A stretch of DNA of 29,322 nt from a virus, in IMG/VR virus record IMGVR_UViG_3300034198_011944, positions 1-29,322 of that record, one strand, 5' to 3'. The translations under genes and the position numbers were made by a program. This document shows positions 1 to 9,100 of this stretch, piece by piece. The stretch's first letter is position 1, and each line of letters opens with the position of its first letter. The notes under the pieces are model-generated. The model was given only the letters and a program-made list of their open reading frames with translations, was not told the DNA's origin and made no database searches.

Positions 1-6
1 TAAATA
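1..6 (+). promoter_or_regulatory. possible late promoter cut by the window edge
   Basis: The window opens with TAAATA, which would be the last six bases of a T4 late promoter octamer TATAAATA if the two missing bases are TA. An ATG follows at 15, a spacing similar to that of the promoter at 548. The first two bases cannot be seen, so this is only a possibility. Confidence 0.25.
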
Positions 7-14
7 GTAAATAT

Positions 15-143
15 ATGATTGATTTTGACAAAATTGATGATTTATCATTTATGATTGATGATATTGATTCGAAAAAACCAAAAAAGGTAAAAAATTATGG
101 CAAAAAAAGTAAAAGGAAATACAAATTCCTCAAAAAAAGATAG
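15..143 (+). CDS. small charged protein of unknown function
   Basis: This is a 42-residue frame that I do not recognise. It is strongly polarised. Residues 1-19 are rich in Asp and Ile, while residues 20-42 are almost entirely Lys, Arg and Tyr. Its last 47 bases overlap the next small gene (97-246) in a different frame. No clear Shine-Dalgarno sequence precedes the ATG, but a truncated late-promoter-like sequence does. The split between an acidic and a basic half argues against random sequence, but a frame this short in AT-rich DNA could be spurious. Its place just before the baseplate block suggests late expression. Confidence 0.4.
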   Translation: MIDFDKIDDLSFMIDDIDSKKPKKVKNYGKKSKRKYKFLKKR

Positions 144-246
144 TACACCTAAAAAAACAAGTATAGGTCGTGGGCATTTCAGTACAAAAACATTAAACAA
201 ACATAAAAAAAGAAGTTTAAAACCTTATAGAGGTCAAGGTAGATAA
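97..246 (+). CDS. small basic protein of unknown function
   Basis: This 49-residue, strongly basic protein starts MAKKVKG and ends KPYRGQGR, with about a third of its residues Lys or Arg. It lacks hydrophobic stretches, so a membrane role is unlikely. A nucleic-acid-binding or virion-packaged peptide would fit, but no family is assigned. Its stop codon overlaps the ATG of the PAAR gene in a TAATG arrangement, which implies translational coupling and supports it as real. The upstream gene overlaps its first 47 bases in another frame. Confidence 0.6.
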   Translation: MAKKVKGNTNSSKKDSTPKKTSIGRGHFSTKTLNKHKKRSLKPYRGQGR

Positions 247-545
247 TGCCAGCAGTTTGCAGACAAGGAGATACTCTTACTACTGGACATTCTTGTTCAA
301 GTACAACAACTTTAGACGTACCAAGTCAAGGTACAGTAAGAGCCAACGGAATATTAATTGCAAGAGTTGATGACGTAACAGTTTCTCATTCTGCCCCTCC
401 CGCACCTCCTTGTCCCAATCACGTTAGATTTGTTAATATGGGCTCTTCTACAGTTAGTGTTGTAGGTAAATTTATTGCAAGAATAGGTGACTCAACAGAT
501 TCAGGCGAAATGATTACAGGTTCTGCTAATGTCTTTGCTGGGTAA
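246..545 (+). CDS. 5.4: PAAR-repeat baseplate spike tip protein (T4 gp5.4-like)
   Basis: This 99-residue protein is nearly the length of T4 gp5.4 (97 residues). It starts MPAVCRQGDT and has the PAAR pattern of short beta-strands with conserved His and Cys: H15, C17, H48, C56 and H59 are the candidate zinc ligands. In this family the protein forms a sharp cone that caps the gp5 beta-helical spike and helps pierce the cell envelope. The start is set by overlap with the upstream stop (TAATG) and by AAGG at 236-239. The next gene is gp25, so the spike tip and wedge genes are adjacent, as in other marine T4-like phages. The family call is secure. The exact metal ligands are inferred from spacing. 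Confidence 0.92.
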   Translation: MPAVCRQGDTLTTGHSCSSTTTLDVPSQGTVRANGILIARVDDVTVSHSAPPAPPCPNHVRFVNMGSSTVSVVGKFIARIGDSTDSGEMITGSANVFAG

Positions 546-547
546 CG

Positions 548-555
548 TATAAATA
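548..555 (+). promoter_or_regulatory. T4-type late promoter (TATAAATA) before gene 25
   Basis: This is an exact match to the T4 late promoter octamer recognised by the gp55 sigma factor, starting three bases after the PAAR stop codon. The gp25 ATG is at 563, only seven bases downstream. In T4, transcription starts about five to seven bases after the octamer, so the mRNA here would begin at or within a base or two of the ATG. Confidence 0.6.
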
Positions 556-562
556 TTGTAAT

Positions 563-997
563 ATGCCAAATTACGATGCATCAAGTACAGTTTCCTTAAA
601 CAAAAGTAAACGAGCTACTAGATTATATAAAGATTTAGATTTAGATTTCGGTCGTAATTTAGTAACAAATGATGTTAATAAATTGACTGATGTTGAAGCT
701 GTTAAAAGAAGTGTTCGTAACTTAATTAACACATCACACTTTGAAAGACCTTTCCATCCAGAGATAGGTTCTAATGTTAGAGCGATGTTATTTGAACCAA
801 TGACGCCGTTAACTGCATTGAATTTGCAAAGAAAGGTACAAGAAGTATTAATTAATTTTGAACCTAGAATAAGATTAGTTCAAATATTAGCAAGACCTGA
901 TTATGATAAAAATTCTTATGATTTAAGAATTATGTTTTATGTTGTAGGAACACAAGAACCGGTAGAAGTGCAAACATTTTTAGAAAGATTAAGATAA
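563..997 (+). CDS. 25: baseplate wedge subunit gp25 (lysozyme-like fold)
   Basis: This 144-residue homologue of T4 gp25 (132 residues) belongs to the GPW/gp25 family, the most conserved small protein of contractile baseplates. The signature Glu-Pro-Arg is at residues 100-102 within NFEPRIRL, after the typical PFHPEIGS (63-70) and LFEP (76-79) segments. Despite the lysozyme-like fold it is structural: it binds gp6 and gp53 and connects the inner baseplate to the sheath. An exact late promoter octamer lies immediately before its ATG and there is no Shine-Dalgarno sequence. Gene 6 starts one base after its stop codon. Confidence 0.94.
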   Translation: MPNYDASSTVSLNKSKRATRLYKDLDLDFGRNLVTNDVNKLTDVEAVKRSVRNLINTSHFERPFHPEIGSNVRAMLFEPMTPLTALNLQRKVQEVLINFEPRIRLVQILARPDYDKNSYDLRIMFYVVGTQEPVEVQTFLERLR

Positions 998-998
998 G

Positions 999-2858
999 AT
1001 GGCAAGTAATAAATTAGAAATATCAGATTTTGATTTTGACAGTATAAAAGCCAATTTAAAAACATTTTTACAAAGTCAATCAGAATTCCAAGATTATAAT
1101 TTTGAAGGTTCTGGATTTTCAATTCTTTTAGATACACTTGCTTACAATACACACTACCTAGGTTTTAATGCTAATATGTTAGCTAATGAAATGTACTTAG
1201 ATAGTGCTGACATTAGAAAAAATATTGTGTCATTAGCAAAGATGTTAGGTTACACACCAACTTCAGTAAGAACACCTATTGCAAATATTAATATAGCTGT
1301 CAATGATGGAACAGGTAATTCAATTACTATGACAAAAGGAACTACATTTACATCTACTGTAGATGGTATTGGATATCAATTTATAACAAATTCGGATATA
1401 ACAATTACTCCTATCAATGGAGTTTATAATTTTTCAAACGTATCAATATATGAAGGTACTCCTGTTTCATTTAGATATGTGGTAGATACAAATGACCCAG
1501 ATCAAAAATTTGTAATACCAAGTTCTTTAGCTGATACATCAACACTTGTTGTTAAAGTACAAAATAGTTCAGTTGATACAACTACATTTACATATTCATT
1601 AGCTAATGGATTACAAAACGTTTCAAATTTAACAAAAGCATATTTTTTACAAGAGGCAGAAGATGGTAAATTTGAAGTTTATTTTGGTGATGGAATAATA
1701 GGTACATCTTTAATAGATGGTAACATAGTCATCTTAGAATATATCGTTACAAATGCTACAGGAGCCAATGGAGCAGCTACATTTTCTGCAACTTCTACTA
1801 TAAGTGGATTTAGTAATTTAACTATAACAGTAAATTCAGTTGCACAAGGTGGAACTTCTGCTGAAAGTAAAGAGTCAATTCGTTTCAATGCTCCTTTAAA
1901 TTATGCAGCACAAAATAGAGCAGTAACTACAACTGATTATGAAACAATTGTTAAATCTATTTATCCAAATGCTCAATCTGTAAGTGCTTGGGGTGGAGAA
2001 GATGAAGAAAATCCTGTTTATGGTATAGTTAAAATTGCAATTAAACCATTGTCTGGTTCATCATTAACATCGGCTACTAAAGCAAGTATTGTTACTCAAT
2101 TAAAAAAATATAATGTTGCGTCTGTTAGACCTGTAATTGTTGATCCCGAAACTACTACAATATTATTAACGTCATATGTTAAATATGATCAAAAGTCAAC
2201 TACTAAAACAGCTGAAAATTTAAAAACAGATATAGTATCATCATTAACAAATTATAATAATAGTACTTTACAAAAATTTGACAGTATTTTTAGATATTCA
2301 AAAATATTAAGATTGATAGATGATGCTGATACGAGTATTGTATCAAATATTACTACATTAAAAATAAGAAAAACATTTACACCCATATTAGAATCTTCAA
2401 CTAGATACGATATTTACTTTAGAAACCCAGCATATAATCCAGTTGCAGGATATAATGCTTTAAATGGTGGTATTTTAGAATCAAGTGGTTTTAAAATATA
2501 TGGAGATAGTACAAATGTTTATTTTTTAGATGATGATGGTTTAGGAAATGTAAGAAGATACAGATTGATAGGTTCAGTAAAAATTTATAATGCAACACCA
2601 CAGGGTACGATTAATTATTTAACAGGTCAAATTACTTTAAATTCATTAAACGTATCAGATGTTGAGGATATTAGAGGAGAACTATCTACAGCTATTGAAT
2701 TAACTATTAAGCCAAATTCTAATGACATAGTTCCAGTAAGAGATCAAATTATTAATATTGATATTTCAAATTCTACAATCATTGTTGACCCAGATACTTT
2801 TTTAGGAGGTTCAGCTGATGCAGGTATAGGTTATACAACAACACCTAGTAACAATTAA
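999..2858 (+). CDS. 6: baseplate wedge subunit gp6 (baseplate J-like)
   Basis: This 619-residue protein is close in length to T4 gp6 (660). It has the order expected for gp6/baseplate J-type proteins: an N-terminal segment with FSILLDTLAYNTHYLGFNAN (about 42-61), a central beta region with YFGDGIIG (about 229-236), and the conserved RAVTTTDYE followed by YPNAQSVSAWGG (about 307-332). gp6 forms the dimeric backbone of the wedge ring and contacts gp25, gp53 and gp7. Genes 25, 6 and 7 are separated by one or two bases and lack clear Shine-Dalgarno sequences, so they are probably translated in a coupled way from one late transcript. Confidence 0.92.
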   Translation: MASNKLEISDFDFDSIKANLKTFLQSQSEFQDYNFEGSGFSILLDTLAYNTHYLGFNANMLANEMYLDSADIRKNIVSLAKMLGYTPTSVRTPIANINIAVNDGTGNSITMTKGTTFTSTVDGIGYQFITNSDITITPINGVYNFSNVSIYEGTPVSFRYVVDTNDPDQKFVIPSSLADTSTLVVKVQNSSVDTTTFTYSLANGLQNVSNLTKAYFLQEAEDGKFEVYFGDGIIGTSLIDGNIVILEYIVTNATGANGAATFSATSTISGFSNLTITVNSVAQGGTSAESKESIRFNAPLNYAAQNRAVTTTDYETIVKSIYPNAQSVSAWGGEDEENPVYGIVKIAIKPLSGSSLTSATKASIVTQLKKYNVASVRPVIVDPETTTILLTSYVKYDQKSTTKTAENLKTDIVSSLTNYNNSTLQKFDSIFRYSKILRLIDDADTSIVSNITTLKIRKTFTPILESSTRYDIYFRNPAYNPVAGYNALNGGILESSGFKIYGDSTNVYFLDDDGLGNVRRYRLIGSVKIYNATPQGTINYLTGQITLNSLNVSDVEDIRGELSTAIELTIKPNSNDIVPVRDQIINIDISNSTIIVDPDTFLGGSADAGIGYTTTPSNN

Positions 2859-2860
2859 CA

Positions 2861-5464
2861 ATGGCAAAGTTTAAAAACAAAATATCTAACCTGATAAATT
2901 CTCAGGTTCCAGAATTTGTATTATCAGAGCACCCTAAATTTTTAGAATTTTTAAAAGTGTATTACACTTTTATGGAATCTGCTGAATTAAATATTACAGG
3001 AATTCAAACTACTGATGGTATTGCTTTAGAAGCAGAAAGTCAAGTATTACAAAACATATTATTAGATGGAACACGTATTGAATCAGATAGAACACCAGCA
3101 GATGAGGGTGATAAATTAATTTTAGAAAGTTCTTCTTTTGGTAAATTTACTAGAGGTGAAATAATACAAGGACAAACATCAAAAGCACAATCAACAATAT
3201 TAGCAGAAGATATAGATAGCTCTAAACTTTATATTTCTTCTCAAAATAAATTTATAATGGGCGAAACCGTACTTGGTTTAACGTCTAACGCAAGTGCAAT
3301 TGTAAATAACTACCGTCCTAATCCAGTAACAAATATACAAGAATTATTAGACTTTAGAGATCCTGATAAAGTAATCTCTAATTTTTTAAAACAATTTAGA
3401 AATGAATTATTTGCTACTTTACCTGACAAAGTTGATGATAATATTAATAAAAGAACATTAATAAAAAATATTAAATCTTTATATCGTTTAAAAGGTACAA
3501 ATGTAGGTAATCAAATATTTTTTAGATTATTATTTGGTTTAGAATCAGAAACTTCATACCCTAGAGAACAAGTTTTAAGACTTTCAGATGGTAAATGGAA
3601 TACAAGTAAAATATTAAGAGGAATAGCAACACAGGGTGATACAGGTTTATTGATAGGTAGAACAATATTGGGTGTAACTTCAGGAACTACTGCCATAATT
3701 GAAAACGTATTTAAATTTCAAATTGGTAGTGATGAGGTAACTGAATTTGTTTTGAACATTGGTTCTATTTCAGGCAATTTTATTATAGGAGAAGAAATTA
3801 GAGGAACACAATTTAATAATGATTTCAATTTTATAAAAGCAAACGTTACAGGAGTACCAAATATTCCCGTTATAACAAATTCAGGAAACTTATATACAGA
3901 AAATACAGTAATTGATTTAATAAGTGGTGGTCAAGGAGCATTAATACAAGTAGAAAATGTTGGTCGTTCAGGATTGACAGATATATTTGTAGAAAATGGT
4001 GGAACAAATTACGAAATAGGTGATGACGTAGTATTTAATAATGCAAATACTAATGGTGGAGCTGCTGTTGCTAAAGTTTCAGTTGTAAATGGTGGATTTA
4101 CACAAGAAGAAAGTTCAAGTTTGATTGATGATCATATTATTTTAGAAGATGAAACTGTTAAAGGTGATTTATATGTAGGAAATAAATTTGTACAAGAATC
4201 TAGCACTGGAAATAAAGATATTACTGATGTTAGACTTATAAGTCCAGGTTTTAATTATTCTAATTTACCTACAGCAACTGTAAATAGTTTTTTAGGCAGT
4301 TCTGCCATATTAAAAACGTATAGTCCTAATATTGGAAAAATTTTATCATTAAAAATAGTAGAACCTGGTAAAGGATATCAAAATTCTCCTGCTCTTACTT
4401 TAAATCTTCCAGTTAATCTATTTTATTTAAATCGTGCAGGAACATTTTTAGTTGGAGAAACTGTATCTGCTTTAAGTAACGATAATTCTACTATAATTAC
4501 AGGAACATTAAGATCACAAAATAGTGGAATAAACGTTTTGTATTTAAATCCCGTAACAGGCACGTTTAAAAAGAATGCAACTATAACAGGATTAACTTCA
4601 GGAGCAACTGCAACAATAAAAGAATTTAATCAAGCAACTGCAACTTCTAATATTGTTTCAGTTTTAAATACTAATGGAACTTATATAAATCAAGACGGAC
4701 AAGTTTCAGAAAATACAATTAAAATACAAGATAGTTTATTATATCAAGATTTTTCTTATATTATAAAAGTAGGAAGAACAATTAATGATTGGAGAGATAG
4801 TTTTAAAAAAACAAACCATTCTGCAGGATTTTATTTTATAAGCACTTTAAATATCGAATCAAATCTAAACGTAAGAATATCATCTCCTGTTGCTGGAATA
4901 ACTTCAGGCATTATTGATACGCCTATATACAGTGTTGTCAACACGTTATTTGCTACAATTTTTGGTAGAAGATTAGGAACATTAACAGATGGAACTTCTT
5001 TAAGAGCAAATGCTAATAGAGGAGTAGCAGCAGATTTAAATCCTGCAACAATTGAACATTTTACACCTAATACTAGAGATTTAACTTTAAGATCAACAAG
5101 GAATTTTAACTTTGTTTTAAAAGAAAATACAAATATAAGAAATAATGATACGAGATTTGGTAGAGCTCTTAGTATTAATTTAAAATCATTGGATTCTTTG
5201 TTATTAGATCAAAATTTTTCTACACAAATAGATTTACAACAATTAAGTTCAGTTACACTTATAGGAACTAAAAATGTTGCAATAGATGGCGAATCATTAA
5301 ATATGGGAGATTTTCTATTTAAAAATAAAACGTATTTTTCGATACCATCTGAATCAACAAGAGATTTAACAAATGGAGCAGATACTTTTGATGAAGATAT
5401 CAACACTTTTGATAATACTATTGTAACAACTGACGCCACTCCTGTTCCTAATCCGGGTATATAA
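2861..5464 (+). CDS. 7: baseplate wedge gp7-like protein with rearranged architecture
   Basis: This 867-residue protein sits where T4 has gene 7 (1032 residues). Two blocks resemble the C-terminal third of T4 gp7. One, at about 206-226, contains LYRLKGT and FFRLLFG, matching the gp7 'TKG...YKFLF' block. The other, at 633-660, contains IIKVGR, DWRDSFK and HSAGFYFIS, matching gp7's final conserved block. The N-terminus (17-35, PEFVLSEHPKFLEFLKVYY) is a helix seen at the start of many phage structural proteins. The large N-terminal beta region of T4 gp7 is absent. Copies of a short beta-module (GETVLGLTSNASA type) and GGTNY/GKGY motifs lie before, between and after these blocks. gp7 is a peripheral wedge protein bridging gp6, gp8 and gp10. 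The homology is my reading from recalled T4 sequence; the position supports it. Confidence 0.75.
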   Translation: MAKFKNKISNLINSQVPEFVLSEHPKFLEFLKVYYTFMESAELNITGIQTTDGIALEAESQVLQNILLDGTRIESDRTPADEGDKLILESSSFGKFTRGEIIQGQTSKAQSTILAEDIDSSKLYISSQNKFIMGETVLGLTSNASAIVNNYRPNPVTNIQELLDFRDPDKVISNFLKQFRNELFATLPDKVDDNINKRTLIKNIKSLYRLKGTNVGNQIFFRLLFGLESETSYPREQVLRLSDGKWNTSKILRGIATQGDTGLLIGRTILGVTSGTTAIIENVFKFQIGSDEVTEFVLNIGSISGNFIIGEEIRGTQFNNDFNFIKANVTGVPNIPVITNSGNLYTENTVIDLISGGQGALIQVENVGRSGLTDIFVENGGTNYEIGDDVVFNNANTNGGAAVAKVSVVNGGFTQEESSSLIDDHIILEDETVKGDLYVGNKFVQESSTGNKDITDVRLISPGFNYSNLPTATVNSFLGSSAILKTYSPNIGKILSLKIVEPGKGYQNSPALTLNLPVNLFYLNRAGTFLVGETVSALSNDNSTIITGTLRSQNSGINVLYLNPVTGTFKKNATITGLTSGATATIKEFNQATATSNIVSVLNTNGTYINQDGQVSENTIKIQDSLLYQDFSYIIKVGRTINDWRDSFKKTNHSAGFYFISTLNIESNLNVRISSPVAGITSGIIDTPIYSVVNTLFATIFGRRLGTLTDGTSLRANANRGVAADLNPATIEHFTPNTRDLTLRSTRNFNFVLKENTNIRNNDTRFGRALSINLKSLDSLLLDQNFSTQIDLQQLSSVTLIGTKNVAIDGESLNMGDFLFKNKTYFSIPSESTRDLTNGADTFDEDINTFDNTIVTTDATPVPNPGI

Positions 5465-5480
5465 AGTTTATGAATAAGTA

Positions 5481-5488
5481 TATAAATA
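5481..5488 (+). promoter_or_regulatory. T4-type late promoter, first of a tandem pair
   Basis: An exact TATAAATA octamer lies in the 54-base gap between the gp7-like gene and the TTG-started gene at 5519. Transcription would begin around 5494, giving a leader of about 25 bases that includes the Shine-Dalgarno sequence at 5508. It is twelve bases upstream of a second exact copy. Confidence 0.65.
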
Positions 5489-5492
5489 GTCG

Positions 5493-5500
5493 TATAAATA
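5493..5500 (+). promoter_or_regulatory. T4-type late promoter, second of a tandem pair
   Basis: This second exact TATAAATA is preceded by CG, as is the octamer at 548. A start about six bases downstream would fall near 5506 and just keep the AGGA at 5508-5511 in the mRNA. Two overlapping late promoters suggest strong expression of the gene that follows. Confidence 0.65.
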
Positions 5501-5507
5501 ATATAAA

Positions 5508-5511
5508 AGGA
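5508..5511 (+). promoter_or_regulatory. ribosome binding site that decides the TTG start at 5519
   Basis: AGGA within AAAAGGA is seven bases before the TTG at 5519. An in-frame TAA at 5504-5506 closes the frame just upstream, and the conserved N-terminal anchor begins right after this codon. TTG at 5519 is therefore the only sensible start. Confidence 0.75.
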
Positions 5512-5518
5512 ATTACAA

Positions 5519-6193
5519 TTGTCTAAACAATCAGTTAATATTGGAAGTGTAGCAAACGACGGTACAGGTTCAACACTACGTGCTGGCGGTAATATAATCA
5601 ATTCTAATTTTACAGAACTATATAACAATTTAGGTGACGGTAGTAATTTAAAAATAAACGTTGCTGGTGCATCAGCTAATAATGTTTTAATATATGATTC
5701 GGTAAATGCTAGATTTCAACCTGGTGCTGTGGCAGCTACATACTCACTATTTGTACAAGGTACTTCTGGTGCAGCTCAACTATTAAATAGTGGAGACACA
5801 TTAAATATATTAGCTGGTACTGGTATTAATACAATATCAGCATCAACAGATACAGTTACAGTTTCAGTTGATAATAGTGTTGTTACTCTTACAGGCAATC
5901 AAACTTTAACTAATAAAGTTTTGACTTCTCCTGTTATAAATGGAGGAACAACTCTTACAGCAACATCAACAGAATTAAATTTATTAACTGGAGCAACTGG
6001 TATAGTTACAGCAAATAATGCAGTAACTTTAACAAATAAAACAATTAATGGATCAAACAATACAATTACAAACATTAATGCTTCTTCTATAGGAAGTGGA
6101 AATGTTTCAAATGCAGAATTTGAATACTTAGATGGTGTATCAAGTAATATTCAAAATCAATTGTATGTTTTATCTGTGGCATTAGGTTCTTAA
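5519..6193 (+). CDS. short tail protein with gp9/gp10-type N-terminal anchor
   Basis: This 224-residue protein starts at TTG. Its first 41 residues, with VNIGSVANDGTGSTLRAGG and FTELYNNLGDG, closely follow the N-terminus of T4 gp10 (NIG...DDGTGDYLRKGG...ELYYELGDGD), and T4 gp9 begins in a similar way. In T4 this region anchors the protein to the wedge. The rest is fibre-like: TLTNKTINGSNNTI-type strands, TSTELNLLTG (149-158) and FEYLDGVSSNIQNQL (201-215), beads found in many trimeric phage fibres. It ends there, with no tip domain and far short of gp10 (602 residues). It is therefore probably an anchor or adaptor whose outer part is supplied by the next gene product. Two late promoters and a good ribosome binding site suggest high expression. 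Confidence 0.75.
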   Translation: MSKQSVNIGSVANDGTGSTLRAGGNIINSNFTELYNNLGDGSNLKINVAGASANNVLIYDSVNARFQPGAVAATYSLFVQGTSGAAQLLNSGDTLNILAGTGINTISASTDTVTVSVDNSVVTLTGNQTLTNKVLTSPVINGGTTLTATSTELNLLTGATGIVTANNAVTLTNKTINGSNNTITNINASSIGSGNVSNAEFEYLDGVSSNIQNQLYVLSVALGS

Positions 6194-6194
6194 T

Positions 6195-9100
6195 ATGGCA
6201 AAAAAATTACGTCAAAATTATTACTTTCAACCTGGTATACCTTTAACTAGTAATAGAAATCCTATTGCATATGCAAAAATTGTAGCAAATAAAGAATTTA
6301 TAAAAGATGAAGTTGAGGCATATGTTAATCAGCAAAAGCTGGCTGGTAACGCTCCATACATTGGTTATGTTTTTTCAAGTGCTGCATTACAAAATGATAT
6401 TGATGCAATTATAGAAGCAGCAATATTTGATTTAAGATATGATGGTAATGCTTCAACTAGAACAAAAGCTGCAACATATTGGGTAGGTGCAACTCCTATA
6501 ATTTCTGGTACAAGAGTTCCTGAAACTACTTATATTACTTATTGTAGAACTATTATCAATAGTTATATTTTAACAAATACAATATATCCTACATTACAAA
6601 GTCCTGTAATGACTACTCAAAATATAAATGCTGCAACAACAGCAGAAGCAGGCGCAACTGCAAAAATTACTACCGGATTTACAACAATCACAAATACTAT
6701 AACAAATGGATTATCTAGTTTACCTGTTCTATCTCCTAACGTAATTAGTTCTATAGAATTAATAGGAAAAGTAGATTTAAATGATTTATTATTAATTACA
6801 AATGTTACAGATAATGAAGTACTTTATAGTTTTGGTGATCCTCTAAGAGGAGCATCAGTTACTTTTTCAGCTGCAAATTCTGTAAACTTTCCTAATGCAT
6901 TAACAGTTGATAATGGTACAACAACAATTTATTTAAAATACAATACTGATACAATGGCAACTTCTGATACTTTACAAATATTTGAAGAAAATGCTGAAAT
7001 GATTGTAAGACCTTACGATTTTGGAACAGATGCAATTGAGCGTATGAGAGTTGCAAGACCTCAAGCGATGATTGATGCTGACTTTGAATATGGATTACAA
7101 CCTACTAAGTGGCAAGCAATTGCAACACAAAGAGGATATCCATCTACTTACGAAATACCAGGTACAGAAAAAAATGTACAGTCTGTTACAACTGATGCCT
7201 CTGTTACAAGTGCTGGAGTTGGACCTTCAATTATTACTGTGACTACTCAAGGAGCGCATGGATGGAGTGTAGGACAACCTTTTACAATTAAAGCATTATC
7301 TCCGTCTACTTTAGGATTTTCAAGAGCTGAAGGAAGTTTTATTGTAAATACTGTACCAACTTCTTCCACATTTACTTATTACGCTAAAGCAAAAGTTGGA
7401 ACTTCAAGTGGACAAACAGTAGTAACTTCAACAACTCTTTTAAGAGAAGCAGGATTTTATACTGGAGCAGGAGTAGGTAATCCTACATATTCAATATTTT
7501 CAAATGGTTCAAGTGGTTCTTTTTCAACAATATTAGCAGCGCCTCTAGGTGCTACAAGTTTAACTTTTACAGGAGCAGTTCCACCAAGTGGCGCTCCTAT
7601 AACTGCATCTTCAACAACTTCATCTGCTGCTTATATAACAGTAGGTACACAAGTTACTTCAAATTCAGGAACAGGAGGAACAGTTTCAACAAATTACGTT
7701 GCTTCAGATGCTGCATTAGGTTCATCATCAGTTACACTTTCAACTGTATCGGGATTAGTTCCAGGAATGGCTATTAATAATGGAACAGGAACACAAGCTA
7801 TAATTACTAACATAGTAGGAAGTACATTATCTTTAAGTTCTGCTTTAACAACATCACTTCAAGGAGATGTTCAAACATACACAACTGTAGCATATTCAGA
7901 AATTTTATCAACTGGAGTAAATGCTAGATTTAACATTTCAAGAGCTGGTGGTTCTTATACTATTGCGGGAATTCCTATACCGGGTTCAGGTTATTTTGTA
8001 GCAGACACTTTAAAAATTTTGGGTTCAGATTTAGGTGGAGTTGAAAATAATAATGAAACATATAATTCTGTAACATTAACTGAAATTGTATCAACAGGAA
8101 CAAGTGCAACTTTTAACGTAAATAAAACTGCAGGAGTGTATGATACTGTAACGATAAACAATGCAGGTACTGGATATTTTAAAGGAGATGCAATTAATAT
8201 ACCAGGAACAAGTTTAGGGGGAACTTCTCCTACACACGATTTAAGTATTATTATTACCGGTGTAACAAATGATGTTACAGGTGGTGCTATTACAACAATT
8301 GGTTTTGGTGGAACTGCAAATGGTTCAGGTGCTTATACTGCAGTTTTTGGTACAAATACTTCTACATTAGCATCAGGACTTGATATTAATATTAATAGAA
8401 ATGCTGGAGTATATACTGTTCCAACAATTAATAACGGCGGAAGTAATTACTTTTTAGGCACAAGATTTTTATGTTCAGGAGCTTCTTTAGATGGAACTAC
8501 TCCTACAAATGATGCTACAATAAGAATAGCTACTACAAGCGTAGGTGCTGTAACGTCAGTTACAATAACGGGAACTGCAGTTTTAGGAAATGATTTAATA
8601 TTAAGAGTGGCAACACTTTCTGGTTCAGGTATTGCTACAGTAACAATAGTTTCTGGATTAGCTGTTGCAGGTACTGCAAGCTATTCAAGTAGAATTCCTT
8701 ATGCAACAAGTAATGGTTCTACTGGTGCTTCTCTTAATATAACAAGAAATGGTGGATTATATACTTCCGCAGTTACTGCTGGGGGTAGTGGTTATGTTAT
8801 AGGTCAAAGATATAAAGTATTAGGAACTCAATGCGAAGGATTAGATGTTACGAATGATGTTGCAATTACAGTAAGTGGTGTAAGTACAGGTGCTGTAACT
8901 ACTTTTACTACAACTGGAACAGCTATTAGAGGTAGTCAAATTCCTATATATTCAACATTAGCATTAAGTGCTCCTACTATATTAGCTTCTGCAGCAACTG
9001 CTACAGCGTCTTATGCTTCAATTGCTGTAGTTCAAGTTGATTTTGCATCACCACACGGATTTGTCCCTGGTATGTCTTTATTATCTGTTGTTAGTTCTGA

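Noticed and set aside
5470-5526. A 17-codon frame (ATG 5470 to TAA 5526) overlapping the TTG start
   Set aside because: It starts upstream of both late promoters, so it would not be on those transcripts. It has no ribosome binding site and is no longer than expected by chance.
5209-5628. Minus-strand open frame of 139 residues across the end of the gp7-like gene
   Set aside because: It lies opposite two genes with clear T4 homology and spans two late promoters and a ribosome binding site on the + strand. Its sequence has no recognisable motif. Other minus-strand frames in the window are also mirror images of coding sequence.
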